DNA from: Eutreptiella sp. 'Long Island Sound 2002'
Lineage: Eukaryota; Euglenozoa; Euglenophyceae; Eutreptiales; Eutreptiaceae
Length of the DNA stretch: 64,000 nucleotides
Reading direction: 5' to 3'
Assembly (NCBI GenBank): GCA_964036045.1
Contig: OZ038391.1
Span: 42,915,621 to 42,979,620 of the forward strand
Under the pieces are notes generated by a model. It saw only the letters and a program-made list of their open reading frames with translations, did no database searches and was not told where the DNA came from. Made by a program: the position numbers and the translations under genes. This document shows positions 10,358-20,888 of the stretch, piece by piece (the stretch's first letter is position 1; each line of letters opens with the position of its first letter).

Positions 10358-13300
10358 TCTTGTTGTTGCTGCTGTTGTTGTTGCTGCTGTCGTTGTTGTT
10401 GCTGTTGTTGTTGTTGGGATCTGCGGCTGAAAGTCGGCTTGCAAGTGGGGCAAATGCCACCATGCCGTGAGCAATCTTGACGTTGTTCCTACACGATTTG
10501 GAGCGCTGGATACGATTGCAGGCACAAGAACACAAGTGATCTACCAAGTGTGCATACGGTGAAGAGCACAGGTATCATTGAGGACTGCCGAGCATTGCTG
10601 CGTGTGCACACCAGGACGTGCGTATGTGGGGCGCTTGTTGACCTGTGTGCGGCCGCAGCGACCACTGCTTTCACGTGCCGTTGCAGGACGCAACCACAGC
10701 GCTGCGCTTCATTACCCTCGTCAATGGGGAGATCTTCGTGGGCCCCGACGGGCGGTCGTTCATCTTCCGGGAGGCGCGGTTCTACTTCGGGCCGCTCCAG
10801 GTCGGCGAGGCGCAGGAGGACGCCTGGTTCCCGCGCATCAAGAAACGGCGGCTGGAGGAGTCCTCCAACTACAAATTACTGAAGGTCACCGGCGTCGCCC
10901 CCGAGATCAATGCGTTCGGGCTCTTTGTGATCACGTCGTACTTCGCTGATGTCGTGATGATCTCGACGTCGCGGGACCACCAGAGCGCCTACGTCGCAGT
11001 GAACGGAAGCGTCGCCGTCCAAGCGCTGATGGAGGAGCTCAACGGGGTCGCGCTGCGGGGGTCGGTGCTGCAGATGGAGGTGTCGGCACTCAGCAATCCC
11101 CATCTGCACACGGTGAGGGTAGAAGGACGGGTCGGGCGCCCTTGTGCGCCCTGGACACCACGCCCATCCCCACATCAGGTGAGGAACGGGGATTACTGTC
11201 GAGCATTTTTGCGGCTGTTCTGGACCCCCCACCCACCCAAACACCCCCAATTGCGTTGAAGGGCAGGAGGCTGAAGGGACGGTGCAACGTGTCGCCCAAG
11301 CGGTTGGGGGGCAAGGGCTGGTGGTCACAAAACGGTTGGTGGACTGAGGGGGGAGACGCGTTTGAAATTGGTGCCTAATCACATGTACCAATTTCGATGT
11401 TGTTTCAGGCCTCATTGTGTCTCTTCAGATCAGATGTTGTTTCTCGGAGGTCTGGCTTTCGCCGTAAGGGCATATTGCTCCACGTGCGGATGTTCACTCA
11501 AGGAATGCGCCAAGTGCCTGGGGGTACTCTTGGCAACGCTGCTGTATCCCAAGGCGGCGGTAATGGGGGTGGCGCAGTCCTAAGCTTCGCTGATGGCCTC
11601 CCCCCCCCTTTCCCTTTCCTGTGCCTATGCGGCTGGCCTAAGCAAGTTCCGCTGCGAAAGATCTTGGTCCTACTTTGGGAAGTACTCACGGCACGTGCCC
11701 ATCCGGCCACGGAGCACAACGAACGATCTCTGCGTCCAACGCTTCCCTTGGGCTAGACAGTCGCGTTGTAGCCCTTACCCGGTCATCGTTGCCGGGCCCG
11801 GCCCCGGGCTGCGGTCGCAGGATGGGCCTTTCCCACAGCCGCTTGCTTTCAGTCCCTTCTTTCGGATCGCAGAACTTTTCAGGAGCGGCGGCGTGCATGT
11901 CAGGGGGCCGCGCTGCTGCGGGCTGTGCCGTACTCCGGTGCTGTACAGCACCAGGGGCTGCTGGGGGACGGACCAGGGGGACGGGTGACCCGATATTGAA
12001 CCCGATCAACGCGAGCTGCCCTCAGGAGCATGCGATTTGAGTGTCACATTGACGGGTCTGCCTGGCCCTTTCCCTCAAGCCTCATTCACAAACCAAGAGA
12101 TGCGTGACAAACGGTGTATCGCTTGGCACAACCCGAGCTTCAGCCACACTTCTGGTGCCGCTGGCTGCAGCCGCCCGCCCTTTTTGTGTACTCCGTGTCC
12201 TCTGTACTCCTCTGTACTCCGTCTCTGTGGCAATCTGCTCTCGCATCCCCCCCACCCCCCACCCCGACGCCAGCAGTACGCTCCGGTGTGTGCCTGGTCA
12301 GCGCGGAAACAAACTGAGAGTCGATGGACGGCGAGCAGCGGAATTACTAGACCGCCAACGCATCGGCCGTCTACTGTCTGGAGGCACGCCTCCGGAAATC
12401 ACAACCGAGTGGGAACCGGAAGTAGCACCAAACAACCCTGTCCACTGTGCCCGCCCCCCTGTATCCACCATGGCTACAGTGCCGCCAATCGCCACCAACC
12501 ATGGTCGAACACATGACCTCCACGCGGTCTTTTTGCAAAACTGCCGTTTCGGGACAATCCTTTTTCTTCTCTCCTAAGGACCGCCCTGATGGAGAAACAG
12601 AAACGGTGGGCTTGGTGGATCTTCATGCGTGGTGAGAGGTCGATGGACGCCGCCAACTGCCAGGAGGGCAGCAACATCTGAGGGCCTTGTCCCAAACCCC
12701 CGTTCCTCCCCGCGCGATATCCGCATCTTTCTGCAGGAGGAGCCGTACCCCGAGCGGCGTGTCGCCGACGCCATCCCATGGATCAGCCACCCCTGCAACG
12801 GGTACACGGCGCAGTGCTCATCACGGCATGAGGTCCAGGACAGCCGTGATGCGCGGTACCCCTACGCCCCCCTATGCGAGTTCTTCATCCGCAGTGGGAT
12901 CTCAACGACGGGCTACACACACAAACTGAAGCTGTGCGAGCGCCTGGCGATTCAGGTCAGCCACACAGCCCTGTATCTGCGTGCGGCGCTGTTTTTCTGT
13001 GCACCCGTACAATGCTGCGCCGTATGCCCCCCCCCCCCCCCCGCCGCTGTGATACACAAGGCACCGCAAGGAATCAAATACCGCAGCTTTGGCACTGTGG
13101 TCGTTGGCCGAGATCTCCACATTCATTGCCCTCAATTCCATTTGGCCAGGCCGTTGCCAACTGACAAATCTACTGCGGACCAACTGAAACAAGAAAATGC
13201 CCACCCACCATTCTGCTCGAAATGTCTGATTTGAAATTTGCTTTAGAACGAAGAAATACCCCCTCATTCACCAGACCTGAGCCAGATGACGCTTAACAAT

Positions 13301-14100
13301 ATTCTCGAGGTCCTTTGTCTCCCACAACAACTGATGTTGTCCTTTCACGGCCTTCAATTGTGTACAGTCAAAATGTTCAGAGTTTCACCAAATGTGCCAT
13401 CTTTGCGTTGGAGATGGTCCACTGAGCCCCTCCCATGTCAGAACCTGAGCCTTTTTTTTCCTTGTGGCTGTAAAGCAGAAGAAAAAGTGAAAATCGTCTG
13501 CCCACGAGGATGTCAATTTCATGCGCTTGGGAGGGGTATCATAAGAAGGAGGTTCTTGGGTGACATTTTTTTGGTGCTGGGGTTGACACGAAAAGAAAGT
13601 GTTCTTGCGGTACCGTACTTCGGCAATGGCGAAAAAATGTACCTGTCCACATTTCTACGTGGGACTCAGGTTTGCATCCGAAACCACAAATAAGACCTTG
13701 GGGCACAAAAGATATGGCACTGGACACCGGCCGTGCACAAAACGTTGATGGAGGTGTTAGTGCACAGATCATATCCGAGTGCCCCCCACCACTCAGCCTC
13801 AACGCCATGTCTGGGCAATGCATTTCTTTTGCCATTCAGACACCGCCTGCGGTGAAGGAGGAGGACGTGAAGGAACACCTGCAGCTCTTCGGTACTATGG
13901 TTCACTTCGAGATCAGCAACACTCCCAAGGCCAAGGCACTCGTCGCGGGATTCGCCACCCTTTCAGAAGCGGCAGACGCGTACCTGGGGACCCTGAATCA
14001 CCCGTTCAAGCCTGAGGGCGGGGGCAAATCACTGTTCGTGGACACGCTAATGTTTGTGCCCAACACAAAGGGGGGCAACACAAAAGCTGACGGATCCTGA
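8883..14100 (+). CDS. Multi-RRM, CCCH zinc-finger RNA-binding protein (5 exons)
   Basis: Proposed exons: 8883-9029 (possibly from 8788), 9543-10157, 10687-11112, 12737-12955 and 13840-14100. Every junction is GT-AG and phase 0, giving about 555 residues. An extra exon near 11410-11580 (Arg then Gly-rich) is possible. Exon 2 starts with an RRM-like fold (VVFVVTNLAPDV...), then finger-like Cys/His clusters: one lacking a first Cys (CPKGGQCPYLH) and one complete, C-x9-C-x4-C-x3-H (ICRWAYMPGRACGSKNCPHNH). A second RRM-like unit spans the exon 2/3 junction (KIRFQ to DATTALRFITLVNG). A third lies in exon 3 (LFVITSYFADVVM... VAVNGSVAVQALMEELNG), and a fourth begins at the end of exon 4 and fills exon 5. 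Exon 4 has another Cys/His cluster. The likely role is pre-mRNA or mRNA binding in the nucleus. The closest architecture I know is U2AF35-like, but this is larger, so I give no symbol. Confidence 0.75.
10163..10425 (+). repeat. TTG/CTG triplet repeat in intron 2
   Basis: About 260 bp of near-perfect GTT, GTG and GCT triplets begins five bases after the GT donor of intron 2. It gives artefactual poly-Val, poly-Cys, poly-Leu and poly-Asn frames in every register. A trinucleotide array this close to a donor could affect splicing or be unstable in length. Confidence 0.9.
11113..12736 (+). other. Intron 3 of the RRM/CCCH gene
   Basis: This 1.6-kb stretch separates HLHT and EEPYPERR in the RNA-binding gene. 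It contains a possible extra exon: acceptor TTTCAG ends at 11408, and the following phase-0 frame carries an Arg-rich part and the Gly-rich GGGNGGG segment to about 11580. No good donor is visible, so the exon is left out of the gene model. Confidence 0.4.
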
Positions 14101-15088
14101 CTGGCCCTGACACCCCCTCCACCGTTGATGATATGAGAAGCGTAGCCCTTTCGTTTCTCTCTATGGACATCACCCCCCCCTCCCCTCGACTGTCCACTGC
14201 CAGGAGAGCAGCAACATCTTAGGGCCTTGTCCAATACCCCCCCCCCACCGCACTTGTTGCATCGTCGGGTATACCGCCGACCAGAGTCGGTTAACCCCCA
14301 ACGGCTATCCGCTAACCGCCGTTGGTTAACCGCTAACCGCCGTCGATTAGCAGCCAGTCTAGAGACCAGAGGTTCTGGATGCGGTTGTTACCTTTTTTTT
14401 TTTTTGCGCTGACCGACCCCCTGAGAGAACACAGGGCCGGGGGTTCTGGATCATGGGGCCAATTTGTGGTACGCTGCATTTCTAGTCTGTTATTGGCCGC
14501 GATGGATTGGGGCCACTTGCGAGCGAGCCATCAGAAGGAGGTAATGCAACTACGGCGAACACGACGCCTGGATACAACATCAGGGCTTCAGTAGTCTTTT
14601 CAAGGGAGGTACGCCCTGCAAAACTCATGGTCCCGTGTCTGAATGTGGTGGCGGGGGCCGTCGCCGACCCTCCTGGTCGACAGGGCCTGCGTGGTGCTGC
14701 TTCGCGGTACATTGACGTGCGCCAAAAAGGGGGTGGATTTGAGGCATAAGCGTAAGCAAATGGCCCTCTACAAGCACAACGTGCACATCAACGCATTGCA
14801 CACACTCACGACCATCGACAGATTTGTCATCAATTGACCGCAACACGCGACGAATCCATCGTGAACCTCAGGTCTTCCTCGAACAATTCATATTCCACTG
14901 CACGATGGAGCCGGACAATCCCGGTACGCTCACGTCAATCTCACTAACCCTGAATTCCCCTACAATACCCCCCCCTAACAAGCTAGAGAACGCTTCAACC
15001 TGAACCCCCCCCCCCCGGGGTGGACCGAGGCCGTTGATGCAGAGGCTCAGGATTTCACACCTGCCAGCCATGCGGCCAATGTTGGTGA
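14101..15088. other. Intergenic with short degenerate repeats
   Basis: At 14280-14352 the motif CGCTAACCGCCGTTG recurs in degenerate form three times. A T run lies at about 14392-14405 and C runs at 14240-14250 and 15005-15016. No gene is recognised. Confidence 0.5.
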
Positions 15089-15319
15089 ATGCGAGATTTG
15101 TTATCCGGGTTGTACCCGTTTTTGACAGTGACACGAGCGCCCCAAATAGGGTGGTGCCAACAGGATGAACACACAGCGAAAGCCCCCATCAGCATTCTCC
15201 GCATCCTGTTTGGGGCCAAGTGCACCGCAAATTTGATGACCCTTCAAATTGGAAGTACCAACCGGCAACGTACCGCCTTTTTTCCCCGCTGTGCCATTGC
15301 GGAACACCACCATCCCGAT

Positions 15320-15957
15320 CAAACCTTTGCTTAAGGGTGGTCCGACTGGACTGGGGGGGGGGGGGGTGGGTGGGTGGGTCCGTGGCCTGTGGGTGGGTGG
15401 GTTAGTTTGGTTTTGGGCAATTTGGCCCAACGTGCCTACTCCCCCCCAGGGGGGGGGGGTGGGGTCTGGGTGGGTGGGTGGGTGGGTGGGTGGGTGGGTG
15501 GGTGGGTGGGTGGGCAACTGGGTAGGGGCTGGGTAGGGCCTGACTCTCCCAAACTAACCGGGTAGCCAGCATGGACCAGATTTCTTCTGATAAAAAAAAT
15601 CAGATGGCAGGCTGTATAAAGTACTTGAGCAGAGCGCTGCTGTAATAGCTAGTGGTCCAGTGGTAAAACGCTACGGTGCAGATGTGCAGGCGTGGGTTCA
15701 ACCTCAGGTTCCTGCACTTTCGAACTTTAGGTCCCTGACACTTTCGCAAAATTTTCAGTATGCAAGGGACATATGATGCAGGCTGAACTAACCCCCCCCC
15801 CCCCGACTGGGGGACCCCCCCCTACTGGGGGAGTAGGGGGGGGGTCTGGGTGGGTGGGTGGGTGGGTCAGCTTGGGTGGGTGGGTGGCTTGGCCAGTCCT
15901 GAGGCAGCCCCAAAATGACCCCCCCCCCTCCCCCCCCAGTTGCTAAGCAAAGGTTTG
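15320..15957. mobile_element. hAT-like nonautonomous element with GGGT arrays
   Basis: The ends are inverted repeats: CAAACCTTTGCTTAAGG at 15320 and its complement, with one mismatch, ending at 15957. The perfect 8-bp direct repeat ATCCCGAT flanks them (15312-15319 and 15958-15965). TIRs starting CA plus an 8-bp duplication are the hAT signature. No transposase is inside. The element contains poly-G/poly-C runs, GGGT arrays at 15361-15410, 15466-15514 and 15845-15890, and a tRNA-like core at 15646-15716. It interrupts the ORF described at 15089-16053. Confidence 0.85.
15646..15716 (+). ncRNA. tRNA-like Pol III promoter core
   Basis: An A-box-like TGGTCCAGTGGTAAAACG starts near 15653 and a B-box-like GGGTTCAACC near 15694, at the spacing found in tRNA genes. 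Arms beyond these boxes do not pair into a full cloverleaf, so it is not a working tRNA. It resembles the tRNA-derived head of a SINE. It lies in the middle of the hAT-like element. Confidence 0.5.
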
Positions 15958-16369
15958 ATCCCGATGCACAGGCCATGGTTCGCCCAAACATGACGTGCGG
16001 TTTCTGCAATTTTCAGAACCATGGAATTGATGGTGCTTTTTTCATTCGAGCTCAGTGAGCATTCTTTTGCTGCATCCGCATACCACAGCTGCATGCACGA
16101 CGTCCACTATCTTGGCTGACAGCCGGCTTGCCTTTGTCTTACCCTCGCTGGACAGTTGCCATTGAACTGGCACCCAACGGCGACAATCCTCTTTCCATCT
16201 GGTACATGCACCGTGGCAAAGTAAGATGGTGGCTGCATGTCTTTGCACCATCTTTGGGATCCGTTCAGTGGTGCATGAGTTGGTTTGCTAGTTGTGTGTT
16301 TTGGGGTCCGTGCAAACACTTAGTAGTCAAAAGAATTTTAAAACGCTTTTCACTAAGTTTCAAAAATTA

Positions 16370-16625
16370 GTTAAAGAACCTTTTACTTACTAAGTTTTTT
16401 CTCTGGGTCTTTTTGGTTAGTAATATTTTTAATTTACTAAGTAATTTACTTAATAAAATTTTTTTTCTGCAAAGTGATTTACTTCGTAGAAAAAAACATT
16501 TTTTGGCTCAGCAATTTATTTGGAAAAGAAATTTTTTTCTACTAAGTAAATTGCTCAGTAGAAAAAAAAATCTTTTTTTTACTAAGTAAAACACTCACTA
16601 GCATTTTTTTTGCCAAGCAAAAAAC
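16370..16625. repeat. AT-rich palindromic repeat (ACTAAGTAAA type)
   Basis: The stretch is built from repeated, partly palindromic words such as TTTACTAAGTAAA, separated by T and A runs. A sister stretch with the same words lies at 38470-38610. No coding potential. Confidence 0.7.
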
Positions 16626-16636
16626 TCTGTCAAAAA

Positions 16637-16790
16637 GCGCCCATTTGTGGGCCATTACTGATTTTGTTCCCTGCTCTGAAGCGTTGGGGACCCCCCAAAT
16701 GGCAGGGTTTCTGCCCAATTGTGGGCAACTGATGATTTTGTCCCCCGCTGTGAAGCATTGGGGACCCCCCAGACGGCAGGGGTTATGGAG
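16637..16790 (-). repeat. Dispersed GCCCAC-TGTGGGC/GATTTTGTCCCC repeat
   Basis: Two tandem copies of an approximately 80-90 bp unit. Landmarks on the + strand are a GGGC-centred palindrome, then TGATTTTGTCCCCCGCTNTGAAGC, then TTGGGGACCCCCC and GGCAGGG. Related copies lie at 34195-34240, 36885-37115, 40190-40232 and 61795-61855. Confidence 0.75.
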
Positions 16791-17672
16791 TGGAAAGGGG
16801 ATGTCCTGTGGCTAGTGGCTGTGGGGAATGGGGTACAGCGACCATGCCTCTTATTTTGCAAGGCAAAGGGTTGCTTGTGCCATGTCGTTGTGCATTTGAG
16901 TGTGAACCAAAGAGCTAAATACACCAATAGCGCTTAGTGCTTGCCAAAAAAGCAAAAAAACGATCCACAAATGCTCCTTGATAAAAAAAGTTGTCAACTT
17001 GCAACGGGTGAGCCAATGGCTATGTGTGAGGGTCAATGGAACGGCGTATTGCTAGACAGGTGAAAAAGAAAGACAGTAGAAAGTATGACGGACACCTTAG
17101 GATTCTTTTTGTCTTGGGGTTGAGAAGAAATATGCATGCCACCCTTGCGAGCCAACCCGAAGCCTAACCCTGAGCCACACCATACGCTTCTTGACGAGCA
17201 TGGGGTTTTCTGATTGGTGATGAAGCATCTGGGCCCCTAGATAGGGATGCACAAGGGTTCAAAGATTTTTGTGCAGATTGTTCCCTCCCCTTCCCCTTCC
17301 ATCCCTTCCTCCCTCCGCCCCTACTCTCCTCATCACCCTTTTCCTCATTCTCATCCACCCACCCACCTTCCTCATGCCCGCCTGTGCATTGGTGTGCCCG
17401 CCTTGGCACTGTGCTCATCCACCCGCCCACCCTCCCTCCCTACCAGCTTCCTCTTGGAATGTTGGAAAACAAGCTGCCACTGTCCGTAACCTGTACATGT
17501 TGTGTGGAGGGTGCCCCACACAATGATTTCCCGTTGCGCACCATTCGACAATGAACTGGGATGATCGAATCAAACTTGGATTGGTATCCCCTTGCATAGG
17601 CAAAAGAGTGCACAGTAAGGCATCCAAAATGCAGGGCTCCTAAGTAGCCGGGATTTCGGTGACCTTCGGTGA
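16791..17672. other. Intergenic, no gene recognised
   Basis: Low-complexity CCT-rich sequence at 17280-17330 and short frames only. Nothing convincing on either strand. Confidence 0.5.
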
Positions 17673-17914
17673 TTGGTGGTTGGGGAGTTTTTTACACTCG
17701 GTGACTGCGGTGACTGGCAATTTACAATAAGAACATTGAAACAACAAGGGGCATGCAGGGGCTGTGATCCCCGTTACTGCTGTGCTGACGTGTGGTTTGT
17801 TATGTACTGGGTGTATCCAACCATTGAAAGGCCCAAAAAAAAGTTGACGAAAGCCGGGAGGAAATATCACAAACCATTTAGCAACGATCAGGCAATGACG
17901 GGGCCGCGTGTGTC

Positions 17915-18200
17915 ACCAAGACCCGGCAATGCATTGGGAGGTGGTTCGGACGTACACTGAATCCAAATCTGTGGACCCCGCCAACACATGCTCTTTTAAG
18001 ATGGCACATCTCACATGCCGTGCCACGAATGTAAGGTTCTTCATTGTACCTTGGTGCGTCTATCTTGTGTCAATCGGAGATATGTCTTGGATTGCGCCAA
18101 TTTTGGGTGGTCAATTTTGCTGCTGTTGTTGCTACTTATGCTCTTGTCGTTGCAGTTGATGTTAACACCCGTCCTGGTGTGTGGATGTGTCGCAAATTGT
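17915..18200 (+). pseudogene. Fragment of a Cys-rich transposon ORF
   Basis: This DNA matches 40676-40730 joined to 41318-41545: both run through GTGGACCCC, ACACATGC, CCACGAATGTAAGGTTCTTC and AACACCCGTCCTGGTGTGTGGA. Relative to that copy, one base is missing shortly after ACACATGCTCTTTT, so the Cys cluster is out of frame here. It is a decayed second copy of the same element ORF, without a visible end repeat. Confidence 0.65.
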
Positions 18201-18764
18201 ATGCGAGGCCTCCTCAATAACCCCAAAATGCCGATGGTCAAACGAGGAATGACCAAGAATTTTGCACCACACTACAAGGGCAACTGAAAAGAGCACAATG
18301 AATGCCATAGAGGCAGGCGTTTTTCCTCGCACATGGTGGCACTTGTTGATCAGCTCCAGAAGGGCCAGATATTTGGGTACCCGAATGGTTTTGTAAGCTC
18401 TTTTAGGGGAATTGGCATTAGCTCATCAGGAAGAGGCATTTGATCACTACGTTGCCCTGTGCCAACACAATGTCTCAAGACCACAGTCATGCCCCACTAT
18501 CATTGTTCTCATGTGTCCCAGTATGTCCCCCCATAAGGCGTGTGGTGAGGGCCCACACTTGGCAGAACATTGCATGATGAACCAAGGAATCATTTGGGCT
18601 AAACGGGCTTGGTGGGGTCCTACGGCGTTGCTACTGAGGGGCTGTTGGGCTATGGAGCTGTGGGCTAAAGGTGCTGTGGGGATGTGGAACTGTGGCGCTG
18701 CCTCGCTGGTGTTTTCCGTGTAGCACAAACTTCGTTGTGTTGTCTTGACCGCTCTGCCAACATA
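18201..18764. other. Spacer upstream of the hydrolase gene
   Basis: No protein-like frame. The frame of the hydrolase is open upstream of its ATG, but the extension begins without ATG. Confidence 0.45.
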
Positions 18765-19736
18765 ATGCTCCGGCCCCGGCTCGTCACATTCATGTTAGTT
18801 GCCGCCGGCTCCACTGCCGGTATCGCAACCGTTGCCACCCGGAGTGGCCAGCCAGTGATCCACCTCGCCTCCTCCGTCACGCAGCCGCACAGGCCCACCA
18901 CTGTCCTCATTCACGGCCTCGATAGCTCCAAGCAGACGTGGGGCACAGTCCTCGCGCACCTGCACGCAGAAGGTTATCCCGCCATCGCCTTCGACCTCCG
19001 CGGGCACGGCGAGAGCCCCCTCGGCGACCCCGCGGACTTTGCACCGCGGCAGCTCGCGAATGACGTGCTCGTAGCCGCGGCACAGACCGGCCCAGGCCCC
19101 TTCGTCATCGTTGGACATTCGATGGGGGGGCGCATCGCAATGCGGCTCGCAGCGGACCACCCCGACCGCATTGCGGCCCTCGTCATCGAAGACATGGACG
19201 TGGCGGTAAAAAAGGGTGCGCCGGAGCTCCCGCCCGGCAGTGCCTCAATAGACGCCCTCGGGCGGTTCCGGCTGGACAGCGGCCGTCGGTTCCCATCGTA
19301 CGATGCGGCCGTCGCGAGCCTTGGCCTATTCTACGAGACAGAGCGCCTGGCAGGCTGGAAGGGGCAGCGGTTGCGACCATTGCCCGGGGGCGGCTGGTGG
19401 TCCGACATCAACCCTGTCGCGATGCGGCTCGGGCGCGACACAGTGCTGGCGTCGACGGATGGCGCGGCGGCCTGGGCCGCGATAGCTGCGGAGCTTCGCT
19501 CCCGGAAACGCTTCCCCGTGCATCTGTGGGTGGCTGATCCGAAGGAGACCGTGTGCGTCCTGGGCGATCAGGAAGAGGGATCGATTCCCGCTATGGCACG
19601 CGGCATGCCAAGCGCCGTGCTCCGCAATTTTCCTGGTGCTGGGCACTCCGTCCACAACACAACACGTGGCGAGTTTTTGGAGGCGCTGAAGTGTGTTGTG
19701 GATGAGGTTGCGGTTGGGTGTCAGGCGGCAGCATAG
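18765..19736 (+). CDS. Alpha/beta hydrolase-fold protein
   Basis: Predicted 323-residue single-exon enzyme of the alpha/beta hydrolase family; substrate unknown, probably an ester or related acyl compound. The oxyanion/N-terminal motif is VLIHGLDSSKQTW, followed by FDLRGHGES, the nucleophile elbow VGHSMGG (Ser119), a plausible acid in VADP (Asp258) and the catalytic His in GAGHSVHN (His294). The start is the ATG at 18765. The first 25 residues (MLRPRLVTFMLVAAGSTAG) are hydrophobic with basic residues first, so a signal anchor or organelle-targeting peptide is likely. Its order of motifs resembles bacterial-type esterases of the YbfF kind, found widely in algae. It has high GC and no visible intron. 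A Ser hydrolase is a confident call; the specific reaction is not. Confidence 0.88.
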   Translation: MLRPRLVTFMLVAAGSTAGIATVATRSGQPVIHLASSVTQPHRPTTVLIHGLDSSKQTWGTVLAHLHAEGYPAIAFDLRGHGESPLGDPADFAPRQLANDVLVAAAQTGPGPFVIVGHSMGGRIAMRLAADHPDRIAALVIEDMDVAVKKGAPELPPGSASIDALGRFRLDSGRRFPSYDAAVASLGLFYETERLAGWKGQRLRPLPGGGWWSDINPVAMRLGRDTVLASTDGAAAWAAIAAELRSRKRFPVHLWVADPKETVCVLGDQEEGSIPAMARGMPSAVLRNFPGAGHSVHNTTRGEFLEALKCVVDEVAVGCQAAA

Positions 19737-20119
19737 TACTGCATGCGGGGGCGTGACGTGAGCAAAGCCAGAACTCTGTGGTGTGAACGCGCTTCGGTGT
19801 TGCTCATCAGATGGACCATGTCCCCCTCCAGAGGAATGAAGCACGGCCCAACAGAAGCCCAGTGCAGCGGGTGCACAAATACCTCTGCATGGTATATTTG
19901 GAAGCCATCCCAACTGATACGTTGCTCAACCGTCATCTGTGATACACCCAGTCACTTGTTCATAGCACACACGTCGAAATTCGCTCATGCAAAATAACAC
20001 GATGCTAAAATGCCCCCCCATCATTTGGGGGGGGGTTTATGATGTATGCTTGTGTGTGCACCATGCTGAAACAAGGGAGGATCAACAGGACACAATAAGG
20101 CACTAGCGCAACACCATAC
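19737..20119. other. 3' flank of the hydrolase gene with C/G hairpin
   Basis: A run of C (20013-20019) followed within a few bases by a run of G (20027-20035) forms a small hairpin near 20013-20035. No gene is seen. Confidence 0.5.
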
Positions 20120-20399
20120 ACAGTCCCATGTATTCTGCTGTGTTCGGTTGCCGCTTCGTGGTGCGAGTAAGGACCCAAAGAAAGTTGATGCAATGGGCTC
20201 ATTTGGTCGGGGTGGGAAATGCGACCTTATCACATGTTTGCCGTCGGTTTTCCTTTGTGTTGGTCCATGGAATTGGCCATTTCGTTACCTTCAGCAAGGC
20301 AAATGGGAGCAGCAACAAACAAGATGGTTGCTTCAAACATCTTTCCTGCTTTGCACCGCATCGCTTGTTCCAAAGATTGGAATGCTCGCATAGGGCGGC

Positions 20400-20888
20400 G
20401 TGTTGTTGACCTTGGGGTGGGGGAAAGATGGCAGCCCCCAAAATCTAGGAGGGTTGTTTGGGAAAAGGGCACCAACAACAGAGACCGCAGTTTCTATTGA
20501 GAGTGCTGCAGTGCATTGTCAGCCCGGTGTGGCACAAACCATGTGGTCCCTGCCTATTCTCAAAGACCGTGTGCACTACCCTAAAATGGTACGTTCTCTA
20601 ACACGCGTGGTGTATGGGGTGTGCGTGCAATGCAATGACGACACCCTCATTGGTTTCAAAGGCAAGGAAGGAAAATGTTTGTCGACGGTGGCATGTCACA
20701 AAAATTTTGCTGATATGATTAAAGGTCTAGTCCTCCCTGTGGTATGTGCATACAAGCTTGTGAACCTGGACCCCAACCCTAACAATGCGGAATGCCAAGC
20801 TGCTGGGACACTTGGGGAACATACGCCGATATCCCTATCCACCAAATATTGCACACCACTACATCATGCAGAAGAACCCCTCACTTGA
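20400..20888 (+). other. Unrecognised open frame
   Basis: An open frame of about 162 codons without an initial ATG contains protein-like segments such as MVRSLTRVVYGVCVQCNDD and FKGKEGKCLSTVACHKNFADM (ATG at 20586). The Cys spacing is not a known finger. It may be a transposon ORF fragment like the others in this window. No function can be assigned. Confidence 0.25.

Larger units (their letters stand above)
15089..16053 (+). pseudogene. Transposon-type ORF split by a hAT-like insertion
   Basis: A frame ending AEHHHPD at 15319 resumes immediately after the inserted element at 15966 as AQAMVRPNMTCGFCNFQNHG and stops at 16053. Removing the insertion and one target-site copy restores a continuous frame, so this was a coding sequence when hit. 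A relative of the C-terminal part lies near 29280-29500 (EASRPGAQAF and CCFCNLWNHG), which marks it as a dispersed, transposon-encoded family. The C-x-F-C-N/NHG pattern may bind zinc. The family is not identified. Confidence 0.55.

Noticed and set aside
10154-10547. Long poly-Val, poly-Cys, poly-Leu, poly-Asn and poly-Thr frames
   Set aside because: All come from the TTG/CTG triplet repeat inside intron 2.
15646-15716. Functional tRNA gene inside the hAT-like element
   Set aside because: A- and B-box spacing fits, but acceptor and T stems do not pair.
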